Assembly: GCF_017355915.2 (NCBI RefSeq)
Contig: NZ_JAFEUV020000011.1
Coordinates: forward strand, 1 to 64,000
Origin: Telluribacter roseus
GTDB taxonomy: Bacteria > Bacteroidota > Bacteroidia > Cytophagales > Spirosomataceae
DNA: 64,000 nt
Direction: 5' to 3'
Of the stretch, positions 26,318-35,819 are shown in pieces (position 1 is the stretch's first letter; each line of letters begins with the position of its first letter). The notes beneath the pieces are model-generated. The model ran no database searches, was not told the origin of the DNA, and saw only the letters and a program-made list of their open reading frames with translations. Made by a program: the position numbers and the translations under genes.

Positions 26318-28459
26318 ATGAATAAAAAGTACATGCTCCTGAGTCTGGCCTTTTGCCTGATGACTCTCGCCTCCTTAGCGGTACCTCCCAAAAAAGAAAT
26401 CTACTTTAGCGGTAGCCAGCGTAATGACCTGTATCCGGTACTGGTTAAGGAGGGCTTTGTACTTCACCGCTTCGATTCCCCAGCTGCTGCCATTCAGAAA
26501 GCACCCAATGGCGCTGCCGTTTTTGTCATGGCTGAGGGGTATCCCGCTAAGCGAAGCAACATCAGCGCTGATCTACTACATACCGCCGGGCGCAAAAAGA
26601 TCAGACTATATCTAGAGTACCCATCAGACCTCCCGGGACTTTCCATTCCTGTTGAGCCACTGCACACCCGTCTGGAGCGGGGAGTCATTACGTCCCCGGT
26701 ATTTGGGGCTGAGCTGAAGCCCATGAGCATCCTGGGCATCAACGACTGCCATGTGCTGCCCGTGAAGGCGGATAACCCGCTGATCATACTAGCCAAGGTA
26801 GCCGGTTTTGATAAGGCCGAATACGGGATCGATGACGTTCCCAACTACCCGTTACTATTCGAGCGGGGAAATGTCCTCATTGCTACGACCAAGCTAAGCA
26901 ACTTCGCGACGGGCCGGTACGGCCCCAATGATGCCTGGAAAAATATCTTCTCTTACATAGTGACCTGGGCTACTGGCGTGAAGGATGTCCAGTTCAAAGA
27001 GTGGCCGTCGTACGTGGTACCCATGTATGCCAGAACTCAGCCTCTGCCCAAAAACGCCCGGGCCAGGAGCGTAGAAAAAGGCGTAGAATGGTTTGCCAAC
27101 GGCCGGTTTTATATTCACCCCAGCTGGGAGGATACCCTGCTGAAATACCAGGGAGATGGTAGTAAGCCCTTCGGGCCGCCAGTGAGCCAGGGCCTGCCCA
27201 ACGGGGATGGTTCCATGGGTCTGCTGGAGGGACACGCCTCCAATATCTACCACGATGGTTCGCAGCAGTACCGGTTCTGGATGCGGGCTGACGTACAGGG
27301 GGAAGCGGCCTACGCCCTGGCTGCCGCCGGGAGCTTTTTAGGCAAGAAAGACTACTATACAAAGGCTACGAATTTGACAAATTACGTTTTCCGGCACTCG
27401 AATCTGAGAGCGCAGGAACGTAATGACAAGAGCAGTCCCAGTTATGGGTTGATTGGTTGGTCGGTGACACACCCCCATGTATACTACGGTGACGACAACG
27501 CGCGCGCCATCTTAGGCATACTGGGGGCATCGGCCTTTATGAATACCAACCAGTGGGATAGGGAAATGGCCGAGGCGATACTGGCCAACTTCCGGACCAC
27601 CGGCAAGCACGGATACCGCGGAGAGCGCCAGGAGGATAAAGACCTGCAGAAGTTGGGCTGGCAGCACTTCTGGGAGCGGGATATTCAGCACCCGGCTCCT
27701 CACTTCGAGTCGTGGATGTGGGCCTGTTACCTGTGGTTGTACGAGAAAACAGGTTACGAGCCTTTACTGGCCAAAACCAAGAACGCAATACGTCTGACCA
27801 TGGAAGACTACCCGCACGAGTGGCGGTGGACCAACGGTATACAGCAGGAGCGGGCGCGTATGGTGCTACCGTTAGCGTGGCTGGTGCGGGTGGAGGATAC
27901 ACCGGAGCATCGGAAGTGGCTGGACACCATCGTACAGAAGCTCCTAGAAAACCAGGTGGAAAGCGGTGCCATTCGCGAGGAGCTAGGCGGTGAAGGCAAG
28001 GGGCGATTCGGACGCACCAAGTCCAACAAGGAGTATGGCCTGCACGAGGCACCCCTGATATTCAAGAATGGTGATCCCATTGCGGATATGCTTTACACCA
28101 GCAACTTCGCTTTCTTCAGCCTGAATGAGGCGGCTCACGCTACCGGTAACAAACAGTACAAAGAGGCCGTCAACAAGCTGGCCGACTTCCTGACTCGTAT
28201 CCAGGTGAAAAGCGATAAACATAAAGATCTGGACGGTGCCTGGTTTCGGGCTTTTGATTACGACAAGTGGGAGTACTGGGCATCCAATGCCGATGTAGGC
28301 TGGGGCGCCTGGGGTACTCTTACCGGCTGGACCCAGAGCTGGATCGTAGCTACCCAGGTACTCACTGCGAAAAATCAAAGTTTCTGGGAATTGACAAAAA
28401 ACTCTACTATCAAGAAGGAGATGCCCCAGACGCTGGAGGTGATGTTCCCCAAAAACTAG
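26318..28459 (+). CDS. Secreted two-domain protein: amidotransferase-like domain plus (alpha/alpha)6-toroid hydrolase-like domain
   Basis: About 713 residues from the ATG at 26318 (an ATG also exists at 26285, but the signal peptide begins at MNKKYMLL). After the signal peptide, residues about 25-215 look like a Rossmann/GATase-like domain (alternating hydrophobic strands such as GAAVFVMAEGYP and KIRLYLEYP). Residues about 230-690 form repeated helical hairpins rich in Trp and Gly, typical of six-hairpin glycosidases (DDNARAILGILGAS, ESWMWACYLWLYE, ASNADVGWGAWG). I recognise no named glycoside hydrolase family. It is the first gene of the plus arm and probably the only extracytoplasmic glycan-acting enzyme in it. 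Catalytic residues cannot be assigned. Confidence 0.75.
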   Translation: MNKKYMLLSLAFCLMTLASLAVPPKKEIYFSGSQRNDLYPVLVKEGFVLHRFDSPAAAIQKAPNGAAVFVMAEGYPAKRSNISADLLHTAGRKKIRLYLEYPSDLPGLSIPVEPLHTRLERGVITSPVFGAELKPMSILGINDCHVLPVKADNPLIILAKVAGFDKAEYGIDDVPNYPLLFERGNVLIATTKLSNFATGRYGPNDAWKNIFSYIVTWATGVKDVQFKEWPSYVVPMYARTQPLPKNARARSVEKGVEWFANGRFYIHPSWEDTLLKYQGDGSKPFGPPVSQGLPNGDGSMGLLEGHASNIYHDGSQQYRFWMRADVQGEAAYALAAAGSFLGKKDYYTKATNLTNYVFRHSNLRAQERNDKSSPSYGLIGWSVTHPHVYYGDDNARAILGILGASAFMNTNQWDREMAEAILANFRTTGKHGYRGERQEDKDLQKLGWQHFWERDIQHPAPHFESWMWACYLWLYEKTGYEPLLAKTKNAIRLTMEDYPHEWRWTNGIQQERARMVLPLAWLVRVEDTPEHRKWLDTIVQKLLENQVESGAIREELGGEGKGRFGRTKSNKEYGLHEAPLIFKNGDPIADMLYTSNFAFFSLNEAAHATGNKQYKEAVNKLADFLTRIQVKSDKHKDLDGAWFRAFDYDKWEYWASNADVGWGAWGTLTGWTQSWIVATQVLTAKNQSFWELTKNSTIKKEMPQTLEVMFPKN

Positions 28460-28495
28460 TCAGTTACCTATTCATACCTATCTAACCAGTTCAGA

Positions 28496-29689
28496 ATGAA
28501 TCTTAACCATTATCTGCAACAATACAAGAATAGCCTTCTCGATGACATCATTCCCTTTTGGATGGCTAACTCGGGAGATACAACCTATGGGGGATACTTC
28601 ACCTGCCTGGACCGGGAGGGAAAAGTATTTGACACGGATAAATTTGTGTGGCTGCAGGGCCGCCAGGTATGGTGCTTTGCGATGCTCTATAATAAGGTGG
28701 AACAAAAGCAGGAGTGGCTGGACTTCGCTGTGCAGGGGGCTGAGTTCCTGATCAAACACGGAAGGGACGCCGAAGGCAACTGGTACTTCTCGCTGAATAG
28801 GGAAGGGGCTCCGCTTACCCAACCCTACAATATCTTTTCCGACTGCTTTGCCTGCATGGCCTATGGCCAGCTATATCAGGCTACCCGGAACGAAGAGTAT
28901 GCTCAAATTGCCGTCGATACATTTCACAACATCCTGAAAAGAGCCGATAATCCCAAGGGAATCTATACAAAGGCTTATCAGGGTACCCGTCCTCTGAAGA
29001 GCTTCTCCCTGCCGATGATCCTGTGCAACCTGGTTCTGGAAATTGAGCATCTGCTGAACCCTGAACTGGTGGAGAGCTGCATCTCCAATGGTATACATAC
29101 CGTAATGGATGAGTTCTACCAGCCCGATATGGGTATTATACTCGAAAATATCAATCCTAACGGAACGTTTTCTGATAGCTTTGAGGGGCGACTGGTCAAT
29201 CCGGGGCACGGCCTGGAGGCCATGTGGTTTGTTATGGACCTGGCCGTTCGAAACCAGGATCAGGAGCTGATCAAAAAGGCGGTGGACATCTCCATCAATA
29301 CGCTGGAGTATGGCTGGGACAAGCAGTACGGAGGTATCTTCTACTTCCTGGATGTCAAAGGCCAGCCACCCCTCCAGCTCGAGTGGGATCAGAAGTTGTG
29401 GTGGGTACATATGGAAACGCTCATTACCCTGCTCAAGGGGTACCTGCATACCGAAGACGAGCGGTGCCGGGAGTGGTTTGAAAGGGTACATGCCTACACC
29501 TGGAGCCACTTTGCTGATCCTGAGTTTGGTGAGTGGTATGGCTACCTCAACCGTCAGGGAGAGCCTCTGCTACCGCTGAAGGGTGGTAAATGGAAAGGCT
29601 GCTTCCACGTGCCGCGCGGGCTGTACCAATGCTGGAAGACGCTGGAAGCCATTGCTGAGAAAAAATCTACGAAGATTTTAGATTTCTAA
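28496..29689 (+). CDS. AGE-family sugar 2-epimerase (N-acylglucosamine 2-epimerase/cellobiose epimerase-like)
   Basis: A 397-residue cytoplasmic (alpha/alpha)6 barrel without signal peptide. Family landmarks are WLQGRQVWCFAMLYN (about 53-67), the catalytic-His region NPGHGLEAMWF (about 238-248), QKLWWVHMETL and the C-terminal FHVPRGLYQCW segment. AGE enzymes epimerise the C2 of GlcNAc/ManNAc, free aldoses or cellobiose, and some isomerise aldose and ketose. It lies 5 bp before the MFS transporter, so the imported sugar is probably its substrate. Sequence alone does not separate the sub-activities. Confidence 0.92.
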   Translation: MNLNHYLQQYKNSLLDDIIPFWMANSGDTTYGGYFTCLDREGKVFDTDKFVWLQGRQVWCFAMLYNKVEQKQEWLDFAVQGAEFLIKHGRDAEGNWYFSLNREGAPLTQPYNIFSDCFACMAYGQLYQATRNEEYAQIAVDTFHNILKRADNPKGIYTKAYQGTRPLKSFSLPMILCNLVLEIEHLLNPELVESCISNGIHTVMDEFYQPDMGIILENINPNGTFSDSFEGRLVNPGHGLEAMWFVMDLAVRNQDQELIKKAVDISINTLEYGWDKQYGGIFYFLDVKGQPPLQLEWDQKLWWVHMETLITLLKGYLHTEDERCREWFERVHAYTWSHFADPEFGEWYGYLNRQGEPLLPLKGGKWKGCFHVPRGLYQCWKTLEAIAEKKSTKILDF

Positions 29690-29694
29690 CCCCT

Positions 29695-30948
29695 ATGGCC
29701 AATATAGTCTCACCCGACCTAGTAGTTTCGGATGCCTCCGACCGGGAGCAGCAGAATTATACGCCTGCCTTAGTCTCGCTGGCGATCCTGTACTTCATGA
29801 TGGGCTTTATTACCTGCCTGAACGACACGCTGGTCCCCTTTTTCAAGAAAGGCTTTACCCTGAGCTATACCGATTCGTCACTGGTACAGTTCTACTTCTT
29901 CCTGACCTACGGGATCATGTCCATTCCGGCGGGTAAGATCGTCGAGAGGGTGGGATACAAGCACGGGATGGTACTGGGCTTTGCCATAGCCGCATTGGGC
30001 GCGTTCCTGTTCTTCCCGGCCTCCCTGCTGCATCAGTACTACCTCTTTCTGGCCGCTCTGTTTGTGGTAGCCATTGGGATCGTACTGTTACAGGTGGCGG
30101 CTAATCCGTACATTACGGTACTCGGGCCCGCCAAGACAGCCTCTTCGCGCCTTACCCTTATTCAGGGGGTGGGTTCGCTGGGTACAACGGTAGCTCCCCT
30201 GTTTGGAGCCTACTTCATACTGGCGCCACTACAGGATACGCAGGTCGGCAGCGAAGCGGTCCGGTTTCCGTACCTGGGCATTGGCCTGGTATTGCTGCTG
30301 ATTGCCCTGATTGTGTACTTCCTGTCGCTTCCTGCGATCGCTACCCGGCAGGAGAAGCGGGTTGAGGCCTCCGGCGATACTAAAACGGTGTTTTCGTTCC
30401 GAAACCTCAACCTGGGGGCGCTGGCCATATTTGTATACGTGGGGGCTGAGGTGTCGGTAGGTACATTCCTTACCAACTATATAGCTGATCTGTTACAAAT
30501 TACAGAGAGCGAATCCAATACCTACGTGGCGCTTTACTGGGGGAGCATGATGGTCGGGCGTATGATCGGCTACTTTGGGCTAAAGGTATACCGCCCCTCC
30601 GTGGTACTGGCTGCCTGTGCCACCCTGGCCATAGCGCTGATCCTGGTTTCGGTCAGTGCTGAAGGGTACCTGGCCGTATGGACCATGATCGCGGTAGGGC
30701 TATGCAATTCGGTCATGTTTGCCATTATCTTTTCCCTGTCCGTAAGCGGACTGGGTACCTACACCACCCGCGCTTCGGGTATCCTGTCAACCGCTATTGC
30801 CGGTGGGGCTATCATCTCGTTCTGCCAGGGCGTATTGATTGATAATTTCTCCTGGACGGTGGCCTTTATGGTACCACTGGCCTGCTATGTATATATCCTG
30901 TTTTACGGCCTGAACGGCTACAAGTCCAGGTACAGTGAAATGAACTAA
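29695..30948 (+). CDS. FucP/GluP-type MFS sugar transporter
   Basis: A 417-residue protein with 12 predicted membrane helices of the FHS sugar-proton symporter family. TM1 has the GFITCLNDTLVP motif with the conserved Asn-Asp. TM4 has LQVAANPYITVLGP, where FucP of E. coli has Glu in place of Gln, a change common in Bacteroidota paralogues. It probably moves a monosaccharide or disaccharide across the inner membrane for the AGE epimerase 5 bp upstream. Substrate class (fucose, glucose, GlcNAc, sialic acid and others) cannot be chosen. Confidence 0.92.
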   Translation: MANIVSPDLVVSDASDREQQNYTPALVSLAILYFMMGFITCLNDTLVPFFKKGFTLSYTDSSLVQFYFFLTYGIMSIPAGKIVERVGYKHGMVLGFAIAALGAFLFFPASLLHQYYLFLAALFVVAIGIVLLQVAANPYITVLGPAKTASSRLTLIQGVGSLGTTVAPLFGAYFILAPLQDTQVGSEAVRFPYLGIGLVLLLIALIVYFLSLPAIATRQEKRVEASGDTKTVFSFRNLNLGALAIFVYVGAEVSVGTFLTNYIADLLQITESESNTYVALYWGSMMVGRMIGYFGLKVYRPSVVLAACATLAIALILVSVSAEGYLAVWTMIAVGLCNSVMFAIIFSLSVSGLGTYTTRASGILSTAIAGGAIISFCQGVLIDNFSWTVAFMVPLACYVYILFYGLNGYKSRYSEMN

Positions 30949-30972
30949 GTATATGGCTTACTGCATAGTACT

Positions 30973-32580
30973 ATGAAAAAGTTCTCCTTTCTTCTGGCTG
31001 TTTTGCTTGCCCTACGAGTAGTTGCCGAGGCACAGACACCTGCTTTCAGCACCAGGGTACTGCTGATCCCGCTGGACGATCGCCCTACCAGTACCCAGTT
31101 CACGACCCGCATGGGACTGATTGGCAATGCCGAGGTAGTCACTCCGCCGCGCGAATTACTGGGCCGGTTCACTACGGCCGGACAGTCTGACCAGATCATC
31201 GAGTGGGCCAGAGCGCAGGATCTCCAATCGTATGATGTGGTGATCGTAGCTCTGGATATGCTGGCCTACGGCGGTTTGGTAGGTTCACGGATGCACCGGG
31301 TGTCTTCGGAGGAAGCCCTGAAGCGGGTAGAAGCCCTGCGTGAGCTGAAACAGCGTATGCCACGGGCCAGACTCTACGCGCAGAACGTCGTCATGCGGCT
31401 GGCCCCAACCCCCGGCGATAAAAACGAAGCCTACCGGGTAAAGCTGGAGCACTGGGCCGAGATATCGGTAGCCCATGATGCCAAATCAAAAGAAGAAACG
31501 GCGGCGCTCGAACGCGAAATACCGGAGGAGGTACTGAATGATTATAAAATGGCCCGCCGCCGTAACCTGCTGACCAACCTGAAAGCCCTTGAGCTGGTAC
31601 AGGAGGGCGTGATTGATTACCTAATCCTTTCGCAGGACGATGCCAAGCCGCAGGGAGTTCACGTAGCCGATCGGGAAAAACTCATTGCCGAAGTACACCA
31701 AAAAGGGTTGACCCAGAAGGTAGCGGTACAGCCGGGAGCCGATGAGGTATCTATGTTACTGCTGGCGCGGGCACTTACGCAGTACCACACGTACCAGCCA
31801 AAGATAAAGGCCGTGTTTTCCTCCGCTCAGCAGGCCGCGCAAACCATGCCCTTTGAGGACCGCCCCCTGCGCCAGACGGTAGGCTACCACATCAGGGCCA
31901 CGGGAGCTCAGGAGGTAGAGAGTGAGCAGGAGGCGGACATATTATTCTACGTATATACATCCAGGTTAGAAGAAGGCCGCTCTGAATCCTTTGCCCGGGA
32001 GATAGAAAATAAGATCGGGCAGGGAAGGCAAGTCATCGTGGCGGATATAGACCCGGTGGGGGATGTGCAGGGGGGAGATCCGCAGTTTATGTTGGCCCTT
32101 ATGAAGCGTAACTTATTTCCCCGATTGAATGGCTTCGCCTCCTGGAATACCGCCGGCAATACCATTGGTACAGCCCTTCCGCACGGGGTCGTATTCTCAC
32201 TTGCTACTCAGAAGCTGTTATCCAGGAAAGAACTGGCCAGTCGCATCTGGTCGGCGCAGCACTGGTTCCTGATCCACCGTGTCATGGACGACTACTACTT
32301 CCATACCTTGGTGCGGGAAAAGACCAATGCGTACCTGGATCAACGGAAGCGGAGCTCGGTCATTATGAGTGATGAAAAGACCCGGCAGGCTCAGGTGTAC
32401 AGCCAAAAACAGATGGATACCTATTTCAAAGATTTCACCCGGCAGTACCTCCGTACCGTCAATGCCAGTCGTCAGATACCCGTGCGGTGTCAGATACCAT
32501 CAGAAATGCAGTTTTCGCTGCCCTGGAACCGGATGTTCGAAGCCGATATCCACTTTGATATTACCTGTAAAGCCTTATAG
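30973..32580 (+). CDS. DUF4127-family exported protein
   Basis: A 535-residue protein with signal peptide (cleavage after VVAEA, near residue 20) and the DUF4127 domain over the rest. The family hallmark LIPLDDRPTST appears near residues 33-43, followed by VALDMLAYGGLVGSR (about 93-107). A DDA motif sits in LSQDDAKPQGVH. The fold looks alpha/beta, resembling nucleotide- or sugar-handling domains, but the function of DUF4127 is not known to me. It is 24 bp after the MFS gene and 153 bp before susC, so it belongs to the same locus and may act on the same glycan in the periplasm. Confidence 0.85.
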   Translation: MKKFSFLLAVLLALRVVAEAQTPAFSTRVLLIPLDDRPTSTQFTTRMGLIGNAEVVTPPRELLGRFTTAGQSDQIIEWARAQDLQSYDVVIVALDMLAYGGLVGSRMHRVSSEEALKRVEALRELKQRMPRARLYAQNVVMRLAPTPGDKNEAYRVKLEHWAEISVAHDAKSKEETAALEREIPEEVLNDYKMARRRNLLTNLKALELVQEGVIDYLILSQDDAKPQGVHVADREKLIAEVHQKGLTQKVAVQPGADEVSMLLLARALTQYHTYQPKIKAVFSSAQQAAQTMPFEDRPLRQTVGYHIRATGAQEVESEQEADILFYVYTSRLEEGRSESFAREIENKIGQGRQVIVADIDPVGDVQGGDPQFMLALMKRNLFPRLNGFASWNTAGNTIGTALPHGVVFSLATQKLLSRKELASRIWSAQHWFLIHRVMDDYYFHTLVREKTNAYLDQRKRSSVIMSDEKTRQAQVYSQKQMDTYFKDFTRQYLRTVNASRQIPVRCQIPSEMQFSLPWNRMFEADIHFDITCKAL

Positions 32581-32733
32581 CAACGCATATTCCTAACCCT
32601 TACCTATAACTTTTCTTTTCCTAACCCTTCCTTTTACCTTAAATGACCGACGCCAATGACAAAACCCAAAGTACCCAAAGTACCCAAACCCACTAATGAC
32701 CCCTATTTTCCTAAACCCCTAATCAAACCTTCT
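32581..32733 (+). promoter_or_regulatory. C-rich, G-poor leader of susC
   Basis: About 150 bp with very few G on the plus strand (about seven in 32591-32733 by hand count). Short repeats occur: CCTAACCCTT twice near 32591-32630 and CCCAAAGTA-type units in tandem near 32665-32690. The RNA would be almost unstructured. It may be the 5' leader of susCD; no promoter match was found. Confidence 0.45.
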
Positions 32734-35700
32734 ATGCTAAACCTGTTTACGAAGAAATGGCAGATGAGTTGGCTGCTTATCCTGCTATTGTCGGTTTGTC
32801 AGCAGTACTTGGCTACTGCCCAAACCCAAACCCTGCGCGGAACAGTGACTGATCCCAAAGGGGAGGCCCTGCCGGGTGTGACTGTAGTAGTAAAAGGTAC
32901 CACTACCGGAACCACCACCTCATCGGACGGATCGTACCTCCTGAATGTAACCCCCGGACCCGGTACGCTGGTGTTTTCATTTATGGGAATGGAATCTAAA
33001 GAGTTAGCATATAGCGGCCCCGGTGTGTTCAATGTATCTCTGTCCGAAGACCTCAAAACACTGAATGAAGTAGTAGTAGTAGGATACGGTACCCAGAAGA
33101 AAGTAAACCTGACCGGATCGGTATCCGTAGTAGATGGTGAAATGCTTACCAACCGTCAGGTAGCCTCTACCTCACTGGCGCTGCAGGGAGCGGCGCCGGG
33201 GGTTACGATCACCCAGCAGTCGGGGGTACCCGGTGGTGATGCCGGTACCATTCGTATACGGGGTATTGGTTCAATCAATGCCGGACAGAACCCGCTGATC
33301 CTGGTGGACAACGTGGAGATGAGCCTGGATGCCATTGACCCTAACAACATTGCCAGTATCTCCATCCTGAAAGATGCCGCCGCGGCGGCCGTGTACGGTT
33401 CAAGGGCGGCCAACGGGGTAGTATTGATAACGACCAAGCGGGGCGCCAGTGGTGTCAATGTCAGCTACAACACCTACGTTACCAAGCAGGAGCCTACCGA
33501 CCTTCCCCGGAAGGTAAACGCACTGGATCACATGAAGCTGTGGGATGAAGCGCAGGTAAATAGCGGATTGCCTCCGGCATTTACCCAGCAGATTGCGGAG
33601 TATGAGCAGCTGGGCCCCGATAATATGGCTCGTTTCAACACCGACTGGAAGGCTCTGGTACTGACCAACAACGGTCTGATGCACAACCACAACCTTAACG
33701 TATCGGCGGGTACTGACCGTATCAAGGTATTCGCTTCGGGAAGCTTCCTGGATCAGAACGGTCTTACGGCCAATACCAACTACAAGCGTACAGATATGCG
33801 CTTTAACACCGATCTGAACCTTACAAAAAGGCTGACGGCTTCTATGGACCTGGTACTAAACCGTACCAACCGTCTGTGGCCGGGTCAGGGATCACCCGAA
33901 ACCATCATCAACCGTATGCTGGGCTATCCGGCGGTGGCTCCCGGTCGCTACAATACCGGCGAGTGGGGCGAAGGCTGGTCTAACATCAACCCGGCGGCTC
34001 AGGCCGAAGACGGTGGTTTCAGCCGGAACATCGTTGACTCCCGTATCCTGAAAGGTACCCTGACCTATACTCCGATCGAAGGCCTGGAGCTGTTGGCTAC
34101 GTACAGTACCAACTACTACACGGGTAATGCCCGCACCTTTACCGATCAGTACCGTATCTACGTAGCTGATCCTGCCAATAATACGTTACTGTACGCCCGT
34201 CCGTGGCCGGCGCTGAACTCCCTGGCCGAAAGACGTTCCGAAAACGTTCAAAACCTGTTCCGTACGCAGGCTACCTACAACAAGTCACTGGGCGATCATA
34301 ACTTCACCGTACTGGGTGGTTTCAGTACTGAAGATTTCAAATCAGTATTTATCAGCGCATCCCGTCAGAACCTGCTTTCACCTGACCGGCCTTATCTGGA
34401 TAGTGGTGATCCACTCGGACAAACGCTGGGCGGTGGTGAACACCGGTTTTCGATGGTATCGGCGTATAGCCGCGTAAACTATAATTACAAGGAGAAGTAC
34501 CTCCTGGAGGTTAACGGTCGCTGGGATGCTTCGTCACGCTTCAGACAGAACAACTGGTGGAAGCTGTTTCCATCCGTATCGGCCGGATGGCGTATTTCGC
34601 AGGAAAATTTCTGGTCGGGCCTCAGCAATATCGTAGGCGATGCCAAGATCCGGGCTTCCTATGGTACACTGGGTAACCAGGCGTTGGTTAACAATGGAGA
34701 ACCTAGCTACTACCCTACCTACTCCCTGTTTGAAACCGGTCCTGCCTACAACTACTACTTCAATGACGCAGTCAATGCCGGGTATGCCCTGACTACGGCC
34801 GCTAACCCTAACATCCGCTGGGAAACCTCCCGGATTCTAGACCTTGGTGCTGACTTTGGCCTGCTCAACAACCGTTTGACTCTGACGGCTGACTTCTTCC
34901 AGCGCGACATCGTGGACATGCTGCAGCGTGTACCTGTACCATCGTACGTAGGTCTGGCTTCGCCGTTCGTCAATGTAGGTACCATGCGTAACACCGGCTG
35001 GGAATTTGGCGCTGGCTGGAGAGATAAGATCGATGACTTCAGCTACCAGGTACAGCTCAACCTGTCGGATGTAAAGAATAAAGTCATCAACAACGGAGGT
35101 ACGCCTATTATCGCGGGAGCCCGTATCCAGCAGGAAGGCTACGCGCTGGATTCGTACTACGGATATATAGCGGATGGCTTGTTCCAGACAGAGGAAGAAG
35201 TTAAAAGTGCGCCTTTCCACTTCGGCAACACCAAGCCAGGTGACATTCGCTACCGCGATATCAGCGGTCCCAATGGTACTCCGGACGGCAGGATCGATAA
35301 CTACGACCGTACCATCCTCGGTAACTACTTCCCCCGTTATGAGTACAGCCTCAACCTGAGCTCGCAGTACAAGGGCTTTGACCTGACCGTATTCTTCCAG
35401 GGGGTAGGCAAGCGTGACAACTACCTGTCGGGTACCGGATCGCAGCCTTTCTATTCGGCAGCGTACCAGGGGTCCATGTACGAGCACCAGAAAGACTACT
35501 GGACTCCCGAGAATCCCAATGCAGCGTATCCCCGTCTGACGGCTAACAGCATTGCCAACAACTACGTGGTGTCATCGTACTGGATCCGTTCGAGCGCGTA
35601 CCTCCGCCTCAAAAACCTGGTACTGGGCTATACAGTACCTGGCGCGGTAAGCAAGAAGATCGGTATTGGCTCGGCGCGTATCTATGCCAGCGGCCAGAAC

Positions 35701-35814
35701 CTCTTTACTTGGGACAAATTCTTCCCCGGCTTTGATCCTGAGCAGCGCGATACGGGAGGTACCTTCTACCCGATCATGAGAACATACACGGTGGGTCTTA
35801 ACCTCAAATTCTAA
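32734..35814 (+). CDS. SusC/RagA-family TonB-linked outer-membrane transporter
   Basis: About 1026 residues from the ATG at 32734; a frame from 32656 adds 26 Pro/Lys-rich residues before the signal peptide, and I prefer the shorter form. The order is signal peptide (ending near LATAQ), carboxypeptidase-regulatory-like domain (LRGTVTDPKGEALPGVTVV), TonB box with LNEVVVVGYGTQKKVNLTGS, plug, and beta-barrel ending YTVGLNLKF. There is no STN domain, unlike the other SusC (6100-9525), so it is not coupled to a FecR. SusD follows after 5 bp. Together they import a glycan or similar ligand for this locus. Confidence 0.95.
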   Translation: MLNLFTKKWQMSWLLILLLSVCQQYLATAQTQTLRGTVTDPKGEALPGVTVVVKGTTTGTTTSSDGSYLLNVTPGPGTLVFSFMGMESKELAYSGPGVFNVSLSEDLKTLNEVVVVGYGTQKKVNLTGSVSVVDGEMLTNRQVASTSLALQGAAPGVTITQQSGVPGGDAGTIRIRGIGSINAGQNPLILVDNVEMSLDAIDPNNIASISILKDAAAAAVYGSRAANGVVLITTKRGASGVNVSYNTYVTKQEPTDLPRKVNALDHMKLWDEAQVNSGLPPAFTQQIAEYEQLGPDNMARFNTDWKALVLTNNGLMHNHNLNVSAGTDRIKVFASGSFLDQNGLTANTNYKRTDMRFNTDLNLTKRLTASMDLVLNRTNRLWPGQGSPETIINRMLGYPAVAPGRYNTGEWGEGWSNINPAAQAEDGGFSRNIVDSRILKGTLTYTPIEGLELLATYSTNYYTGNARTFTDQYRIYVADPANNTLLYARPWPALNSLAERRSENVQNLFRTQATYNKSLGDHNFTVLGGFSTEDFKSVFISASRQNLLSPDRPYLDSGDPLGQTLGGGEHRFSMVSAYSRVNYNYKEKYLLEVNGRWDASSRFRQNNWWKLFPSVSAGWRISQENFWSGLSNIVGDAKIRASYGTLGNQALVNNGEPSYYPTYSLFETGPAYNYYFNDAVNAGYALTTAANPNIRWETSRILDLGADFGLLNNRLTLTADFFQRDIVDMLQRVPVPSYVGLASPFVNVGTMRNTGWEFGAGWRDKIDDFSYQVQLNLSDVKNKVINNGGTPIIAGARIQQEGYALDSYYGYIADGLFQTEEEVKSAPFHFGNTKPGDIRYRDISGPNGTPDGRIDNYDRTILGNYFPRYEYSLNLSSQYKGFDLTVFFQGVGKRDNYLSGTGSQPFYSAAYQGSMYEHQKDYWTPENPNAAYPRLTANSIANNYVVSSYWIRSSAYLRLKNLVLGYTVPGAVSKKIGIGSARIYASGQNLFTWDKFFPGFDPEQRDTGGTFYPIMRTYTVGLNLKF

Positions 35815-35819
35815 GAAAC

